This document shows positions 59,613 through 64,000 of a stretch of DNA of 64,000 bases, in pieces (position 1 is the stretch's first letter; each line of letters opens with the position of its first letter). Origin of the DNA: Pyrococcus furiosus DSM 3638 (lineage in GTDB: Archaea > Methanobacteriota_B > Thermococci > Thermococcales > Thermococcaceae); NCBI RefSeq assembly GCF_000007305.1, contig NC_003413.1:987318-1051317 (forward strand), in the 5' to 3' direction. The notes under the pieces were generated by a model. The model ran no database searches, had not been told where the DNA came from, and worked only from the letters and a program-made list of their open reading frames with translations. The position numbers and the translations under genes were made by a program.

Positions 59613-59817
59613 ATGAATAAAATATTTCCAGGTAGGAATAATTATAATTGTAATATTAGCTAGTATAACAGCAACTGGATATCCTTTCTATACACCATTT
59701 CCAATGTTTGCAACTCGTAGTTTTGGTTCGACGAGTGAAACTGGGCTAACCATAACTTTAGGCTCCCATATTTGGCATCAAGAATTGTTACATGGATTGG
59801 GGGACTGGTGGTCATGA
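59613..59817 (+). pseudogene. Small exported-protein gene with a frameshift near its start
   Basis: ATG 59613 has a good promoter and GGTGAC, but its frame (MNKIFPGRNNYN...) stops after 16 codons at TAG. The frame one base over, from 59629, is open for 62 codons and reads QVGIIIIVILASITATGYPF, then YTPFPMFATRSFGSTSETGL, ending WHQELLHGLGDWWS. Dropping one base near 59625-59628 joins them into MNKIF-QVGIIIIVILAS, a normal signal/anchor peptide. The stop overlaps the ATG of the next lipoprotein gene as ATGA. It is likely a real small secreted or membrane-anchored protein gene that has been broken or misread. Confidence 0.7.
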
Positions 59818-60800
59818 AAAAAATCAATAAAAAAATCAGTATTTTATTAACACTGCTCTTCTTTTTTCCTTTATTGCTAGGCTGTATTAATGCTCCTCAC
59901 ACAAATACCAGGAATCACGAAACACCTATTACCATTCTTTCGAAAATTCCGGAAGATGTAAATGAAACGGGGCTTATTGGAGAGTATGGAAATGTTAAAG
60001 TGGCAAAAGCTACTCGGGGATATATAATATACATAAATAACTCTAGATTCTTCCTCAACGCTTCAAAGGCTTATTTCTTCCCCTGGGGGTTTGTAGTAAT
60101 TGAAAAAACTTATGAAAATTTGACCATTCCAGTTTACATCTACACAAGAACAACTACAACGACCTATAGAAGGATAGAAGGCTCAAATGATACAATCAAA
60201 GGTGTAGAAGTAGTTATTAAGGAAGGAGTTGAGAACGTAACTGAAGTTGTCGAGGTAACAAAGATTAAAGCGTACAGCTACAACGGGAGTCTCTTGTGGG
60301 AGCACAAACCTCAACCACCGTATAAGTGGAGAGCTATTTTACATTACCCTCGCATACTTTTCTCCAACAATAGCGAAGTGTTCTTTATAGCTGAAATCCC
60401 TCAAGGAATTGGGGGAAAGTCCCCCGATCTCCCACCCCTCCTAAGAAATGTTACGCAAAACTGCTTGTATGTCTACGGAGAAAGGGGATTAATCCAAAAG
60501 TTTGTTTTCTCTAACCTATATAGGGCAACGGACGTCTTTCTAATTTCAGCAGGAAATTACACGGCCTTTGGTATAGAAATTCCCTACGGAGATAATACTC
60601 CTCACTATGCCGAAGTGTTAATTTTCCAAGGTTCCAAGATTATCTTTAGAAAGAGCTTTGTGAGAGATAATCCCTCTGTCCTTATGGACTTACTTACAGG
60701 AAAGGCTAAAGTTCTTCCCAATGGGTACGTGGAGTTTGGACTTTTCGAAGGAGTGGGAGTTTATTACAATGGCACCTTTAAGTATATCCCAAGAGAGTGA
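59814..60800 (+). CDS. Lipoprotein of unknown function
   Basis: 328 residues from ATG 59814 in an ATGA overlap. Lipoprotein signal: basic MKKINKKIS, hydrophobic ILLTLLFFFPLLLG and the lipobox LLLGC with Cys24. The mature part has about fourteen Asn-x-Ser/Thr sites (NETG, NNSR, NASK, NLTI and others) and a Thr-rich TRTTTTTYRR strand, typical of a glycosylated surface protein with beta domains. No family recognised. It depends on a promoter that lies before the broken upstream gene. Confidence 0.72.
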   Translation: MKKINKKISILLTLLFFFPLLLGCINAPHTNTRNHETPITILSKIPEDVNETGLIGEYGNVKVAKATRGYIIYINNSRFFLNASKAYFFPWGFVVIEKTYENLTIPVYIYTRTTTTTYRRIEGSNDTIKGVEVVIKEGVENVTEVVEVTKIKAYSYNGSLLWEHKPQPPYKWRAILHYPRILFSNNSEVFFIAEIPQGIGGKSPDLPPLLRNVTQNCLYVYGERGLIQKFVFSNLYRATDVFLISAGNYTAFGIEIPYGDNTPHYAEVLIFQGSKIIFRKSFVRDNPSVLMDLLTGKAKVLPNGYVEFGLFEGVGVYYNGTFKYIPRE

Positions 60801-60819
60801 AACTTTTTCTCCCACATCT

Positions 60820-60896
60820 TTTTAAACCAAAACTCAAACAACAATTCAGTTCTTCCCCGTGCCCAAGTGGCTCGGGGAGATAAGGGAGGAGAGAGC
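60820..60896 (+). promoter_or_regulatory. Promoter and 5'-leader hairpin of aRNase J
   Basis: TATA-like CTTTTTAAACC lies at about 60819-60829. Some 25-30 bases on, the leader has CCCCG (60855-60859), U, GCC (60861-60863), a 5-base loop CAAGT, GGC (60869-60871), U and CGGGG (60873-60877): an 8-bp GC stem with one U-U mismatch. It sits at or near the mRNA 5' end and just before GGGAGGAGAG and ATG 60897. Confidence 0.6.
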
Positions 60897-62216
60897 ATGA
60901 TAAAAATCTACACTCTCGGGGGTTACGAGGAAGTCGGAAAGAACATGACTGCTGTTGAATACGAAGGGGAGATAGTGATAATAGACATGGGAATAAGGCT
61001 CGACAGGGTTTTGATTCACGAAGACGTTGAGTTCCAGAAGATGAGCTCAAAAGAGCTAAGGAAGCTTGGAGCAATACCGGACGACAGGCCAATCAGGGAT
61101 AAGAAAGTGGTTGCAATAGCACTCTCCCACGGGCACTTGGATCACATAGGGGCAGTGGGAAAGCTAGCCCCCCACTATCCTGACGTTCCAATATATGGAA
61201 CCCCCTACACGATTAGGTTAGCGAAGAGCGAAATAAAGGGAGAAGAGTATTTTGAGGTCACAAACCCACTCTATGAGACCAATTATGGGGAGATTGTCCA
61301 AGTAAGCGAGAATCTGGCCATAGAATTTGTCCAGATAACCCATTCAATTCCTCACTCTTCGATAGTTGTAATCCACACCCCAGAGGGAGCTGTCGTTTAC
61401 GCTTGCGACTACAAATTTGACAACAATCACCCCTACGGGGAGAAACCCGACTACAAAAGGCTAAAAGAGCTTGGAAAAGAAGGAGTTAAGGTTTTAATAG
61501 CTGAATCAACGAGGGTCGCTGAAGAAACAAAAACTCCAAGCGAGGCCGTTGCGAAGATGCTCCTCGAAGACTTCTTCCTATATGAGGGGATGGAGGCCGA
61601 TGGACTTATAGCTACAACCTTTGCGAGCCACATAACGAGGCTTCAAGCGCTGATAGAGATAGCAAATAAGATGGGAAGGCAAGCTGTATTCATAGGAAGG
61701 TCTCTAGCCAAGTATACTGGAATAGCAAAGCAGTTGGGCTTGATAAAGATGAAAGGTTCCAGAGTTTTGAGGAGCCCAAATGCAATAAGCAAGGTTTTAA
61801 AGGAAGTTTCACAGGCGAGAGAAAATTATCTTCTCGTGGTAACTGGTCATCAGGGTGAGCCGGGGGCAATACTAACAAGAATGGCTAACGGAGAGCTCTA
61901 TGATATAGGGCCGAGGGATACAGTTGTCTTTTCGGCAGGAGTCATACCGAACCCCTTAAATATAGCTCAGAGGTATGCCCTAGAGACAAAGTTAAGGATG
62001 AAAGGGGTAAGAATGATAAAGAATTTGCACGTAAGTGGTCATGCAAGCAAGGAGGATCACAGGTATTTAATAAGGATGCTCAACCCAGAGAACATAGTTC
62101 CCGCGCATGGGGAGTTCAGGATGCTCACGCACTATGCAGAATTGGCAGAAGAGGAAGGATATATGATTGGCAAGGATGTTTTCATTTCAAGAAACGGTCA
62201 TGCAATAACAATTTAG
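60897..62216 (+). CDS. rnj: Archaeal RNase J (5'-3' exoribonuclease, beta-CASP)
   Basis: 439 residues from ATG 60897 (GGAGGAGAG upstream). It degrades RNA from the 5' end and is thought to work with the Ski2-like ASH-Ski2 helicase. Metallo-beta-lactamase motifs: IDMGIRLDRV, SHGHLDHIGAVGKL, THSIPHSS, YACDYKFDN; beta-CASP: TTFASHITRL, VVTGHQGEPGA and the end HASKEDHRYL, PAHGEFRML. It is short compared with bacterial RNase J (about 555) because it lacks the C-terminal domain, which is normal for archaea. The idsA gene follows after 13 bases and may be co-transcribed. Confidence 0.96.
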   Translation: MIKIYTLGGYEEVGKNMTAVEYEGEIVIIDMGIRLDRVLIHEDVEFQKMSSKELRKLGAIPDDRPIRDKKVVAIALSHGHLDHIGAVGKLAPHYPDVPIYGTPYTIRLAKSEIKGEEYFEVTNPLYETNYGEIVQVSENLAIEFVQITHSIPHSSIVVIHTPEGAVVYACDYKFDNNHPYGEKPDYKRLKELGKEGVKVLIAESTRVAEETKTPSEAVAKMLLEDFFLYEGMEADGLIATTFASHITRLQALIEIANKMGRQAVFIGRSLAKYTGIAKQLGLIKMKGSRVLRSPNAISKVLKEVSQARENYLLVVTGHQGEPGAILTRMANGELYDIGPRDTVVFSAGVIPNPLNIAQRYALETKLRMKGVRMIKNLHVSGHASKEDHRYLIRMLNPENIVPAHGEFRMLTHYAELAEEEGYMIGKDVFISRNGHAITI

Positions 62217-62229
62217 GGGGGTGAATTAG

Positions 62230-63252
62230 ATGTATGATGAGCTTTTTAAAAAGATAAAGGAGAAGGCTAAGTTTGTTGATGAAAAACTGCTCTCTCTAAT
62301 CCCTGAAAAGGAACCAAAGATTCTTTATGAAGCCGCAAGGCACTATCCCCTGGCTGGTGGAAAAAGGGTTAGGCCATTTGTTGTTTTAACGGCAACTGAA
62401 GCTGTGGGGGGAGAGTGGGAAAAGGCAATATACCCAGCTGTAGCTATAGAACTAATTCATAATTACTCCTTAGTGCATGACGATATTATGGATATGGATG
62501 AAACTAGGAGGGGAAGGCCCACAGTTCATAAGGTTTGGGGAATCAACATGGCAATATTAGCTGGAGATCTGCTCTTCAGCAAGGCCTTTGAGGCTATTTC
62601 GAGGGCAGAGATACCACCGGAAAAGAAGGCAAGAGTTCTTGAAACAGTTGTAAAGGCATCAAATGAGCTTTGTGAAGGTCAAGCTATGGATTTAGAATTT
62701 GAGAAGAGGGACACCGTAACAATAGAAGAGTACATGAGGATGATAAGTGGGAAGACAGGGGCTTTGTTTGATGCATCTGCAAAGGTTGGAGGAATAGTTG
62801 GGACTGACAACGAAGAATACATTAATGCACTATCAACTTGGGGAAGAAACGTTGGAATAGCCTTTCAGATTTGGGACGATGTCCTTGACTTGATTGCCGA
62901 CGAGGAGAAGCTCGGAAAGCCTGTGGGGAGCGATATTAGAAAGGGCAAGAAAACCCTAATAGTTGCCCACTTCTTCGAAAACGCCGATGAAAAAGATAAG
63001 CAGAAGTTCCTGAAAGTTTTCGGAAAGTACGCTGGAGATGTAAAGGGGGAGGGGATAATAGAGGAAGACATCAAGGCAGAAGTCATGGAGGCAATAGATT
63101 TGCTTAAGAAATATGGAAGTATAGATTATGCCGCCAACATTGCTAGAGAGATGGTAAAGAAGGCAAATGAAGCCCTTAAGGTTCTTCCTGAGAGTGAGGC
63201 TAGGAAAGATTTAGAACTGCTAGCTAGATTCATTGTTGAAAGGGAGTATTAA
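62230..63252 (+). CDS. idsA: Geranylgeranyl/farnesyl diphosphate synthase
   Basis: 340 residues of the trans-prenyl diphosphate synthase family. It condenses IPP with allylic diphosphates to give C15-C20 chains for archaeal lipids. The first Asp-rich motif is VHDDIMDMDETRRGRPTVH near residue 82, and the second is FQIWDDVLDLIADEEKLGKPVGSD near 216; LAGGKRVRPFVVLTA is the IPP site. All-Asp DDxxD motifs are complete. The RNase J gene precedes it by 13 bases. Its product feeds GGGP synthase (5122-5883). Confidence 0.96.
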   Translation: MYDELFKKIKEKAKFVDEKLLSLIPEKEPKILYEAARHYPLAGGKRVRPFVVLTATEAVGGEWEKAIYPAVAIELIHNYSLVHDDIMDMDETRRGRPTVHKVWGINMAILAGDLLFSKAFEAISRAEIPPEKKARVLETVVKASNELCEGQAMDLEFEKRDTVTIEEYMRMISGKTGALFDASAKVGGIVGTDNEEYINALSTWGRNVGIAFQIWDDVLDLIADEEKLGKPVGSDIRKGKKTLIVAHFFENADEKDKQKFLKVFGKYAGDVKGEGIIEEDIKAEVMEAIDLLKKYGSIDYAANIAREMVKKANEALKVLPESEARKDLELLARFIVEREY

Positions 63253-63315
63253 CTTTCCTTTTTGCACGTTCCATAAATCTTTTTAAGTCTAAGATTTCTT
63301 AAATAAACGATTCTC

Positions 63316-64000
63316 ATGAAGTTTGGAATAGTTGCAAGGAGGGATAAAGAGGAGGCTCTAAAGCTCGCCTACAGGGTCTATGATTTTCTTAAAGTTAGTG
63401 GATATGATGTAGTTGTAGACAAAGATACTTACGAGCATTTCCCATATTTTAATGAGAGAGACGTAATACCTCTGGAAGAATTCGATGTAGATTTCATAAT
63501 AGCGATTGGTGGAGATGGAACGATACTCAGAATAGAACACATGACAAAAAAAGATATTCCAATATTGAGCGTAAATATGGGAACTCTTGGCTTTCTTACA
63601 GAAGTTGAGCCCTCAGACACCTTTTTTGCATTAAGCAGGCTGATAGAAGGAGAATACTACATAGATGAGAGAATTAAGGTCAGAACTTATATAAACGGGG
63701 AAAACAGAGTTCCTGATGCATTAAATGAAGTTGCAATATTAACTGGAATCCCAGGAAAGATAATTCACCTAAAGTATTACGTAGACGGAGGATTAGCGGA
63801 TGAAGTTAGGGCAGATGGATTAGTTGTTTCAACTCCTACCGGCTCTACTGGTTATGCAATGTCCGCTGGAGGTCCATTTGTAGATCCAAGGCTCGATGTA
63901 ATCCTCGTGGTTCCTCTTCTCCCCCTCCCTAAAACCTCAGTCCCAATGGTAATCCCAGGGAGCTCAAGGGTCGACATTACACTGGTTAGTGACAGGGAGA
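63316..64000 (+). CDS. nadK: NAD kinase (3' truncated by window end)
   Basis: 228 residues are visible. It phosphorylates NAD to NADP. The family motif GGDGTILR lies in [15 protein letters not shown] near residue 58, followed by [12 protein letters not shown] near 90; the NE/D motif ALNEVAIL is near 136 and the SPTGSTGYA-like [16 protein letters not shown] near 175. A TATA-like CTTTTTAAG at about 63278-63287 lies close to the ATG at 63316, so the mRNA is probably leaderless. The gene runs out of the window. Confidence 0.94.
   Translation, partial: MKFGIVARRDKEEALKLAYRVYDFLKVSGYDVVVDKDTYEHFPYFNERDVIPLEEFDVDFIIAIGGDGTILRIEHMTKKDIPILSVNMGTLGFLTEVEPSDTFFALSRLIEGEYYIDERIKVRTYINGENRVPDALNEVAILTGIPGKIIHLKYYVDGGLADEVRADGLVVSTPTGSTGYAMSAGGPFVDPRLDVILVVPLLPLPKTSVPMVIPGSSRVDITLVSDRE

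Overview
The window is chromosomal DNA of a hyperthermophilic archaeon of the Thermococcales, almost certainly Pyrococcus furiosus or a very close strain. The evidence is the archaeal information-processing genes (L21e, S8e, RpoF, NMD3-like, PDCD5-like, archaeosine transglycosylase, Dph2, Taw3, aRNase J), archaeal lipid genes (GGGP synthase, prenyl diphosphate synthase), the di-myo-inositol-phosphate solute gene, TATA/BRE promoters with GGTGA/GGAGG ribosome sites, roughly 40% GC, and a relic that matches the P. furiosus CRISPR repeat as I remember it. Genes are densely packed and often overlap by a few bases. I see no tRNA or rRNA gene and no intact insertion sequence.

Layout. 0-8 kb: end of methionyl-tRNA synthetase, cutA, NMD3-like protein, peroxiredoxin, pyrE, L21e-RpoF, GGGP synthase, a DUF123 protein and a PIN/KH ATPase. 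8-18.6 kb: a KaiC-like/V4R fusion, adenylate kinase, tgtA, FUN14 protein, phosphodiesterase, radical SAM protein, DUF192, Lhr helicase. 18.7-24 kb: a threonine operon (two aspartate kinase paralogues, thrB, thrC, asd). 24-33.5 kb: pgk, the bifunctional DIP-synthesis enzyme, methyltransferase, ZPR1, a MoaD/SAMP-like ubiquitin-fold protein, a TRAM protein, dph2, Nif3, an aminotransferase, a decayed 650-bp stretch, then S8e. 33.5-42.7 kb: JAMM protease, asnB, a regulator/DUF4097 operon, a frameshifted TauE, tldD/tldE, and a frameshifted DUF401 transporter. 43-53 kb: an orphan secreted/membrane locus with a nonsense codon, an FAD oxidoreductase, coaD, an ADP-forming acyl-CoA synthetase alpha paralogue, PDCD5/DUF371, a regulator/membrane pair and a divergent ABC-export locus. 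53-64 kb: ileS, an ATPase under tandem palindromes, taw3, acetamidase, a CRISPR-repeat relic, a broken small exported gene plus lipoprotein, aRNase J, prenyl diphosphate synthase and the start of NAD kinase.

Non-coding highlights. Two textbook C/D box guide RNAs (14492-14547 and 48242-48300, both minus strand) and one weaker candidate (11237-11294). Strong hairpins lie at the predicted 5' ends of the TRAM-protein and RNase J mRNAs. Clear palindromic operators sit at the ArsR-like regulator (35519-35553) and at the ATPase gene (57803-57850). Isolated CRISPR-like repeats lie at 59380-59458.

Several accessory genes carry single lesions (+1 shift in a T7 run, a one-base shift, an in-frame TGA, a near-start frameshift). 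These are either real decay, sequencing errors or recoding, and they cluster in membrane or surface genes. The core genes are intact.
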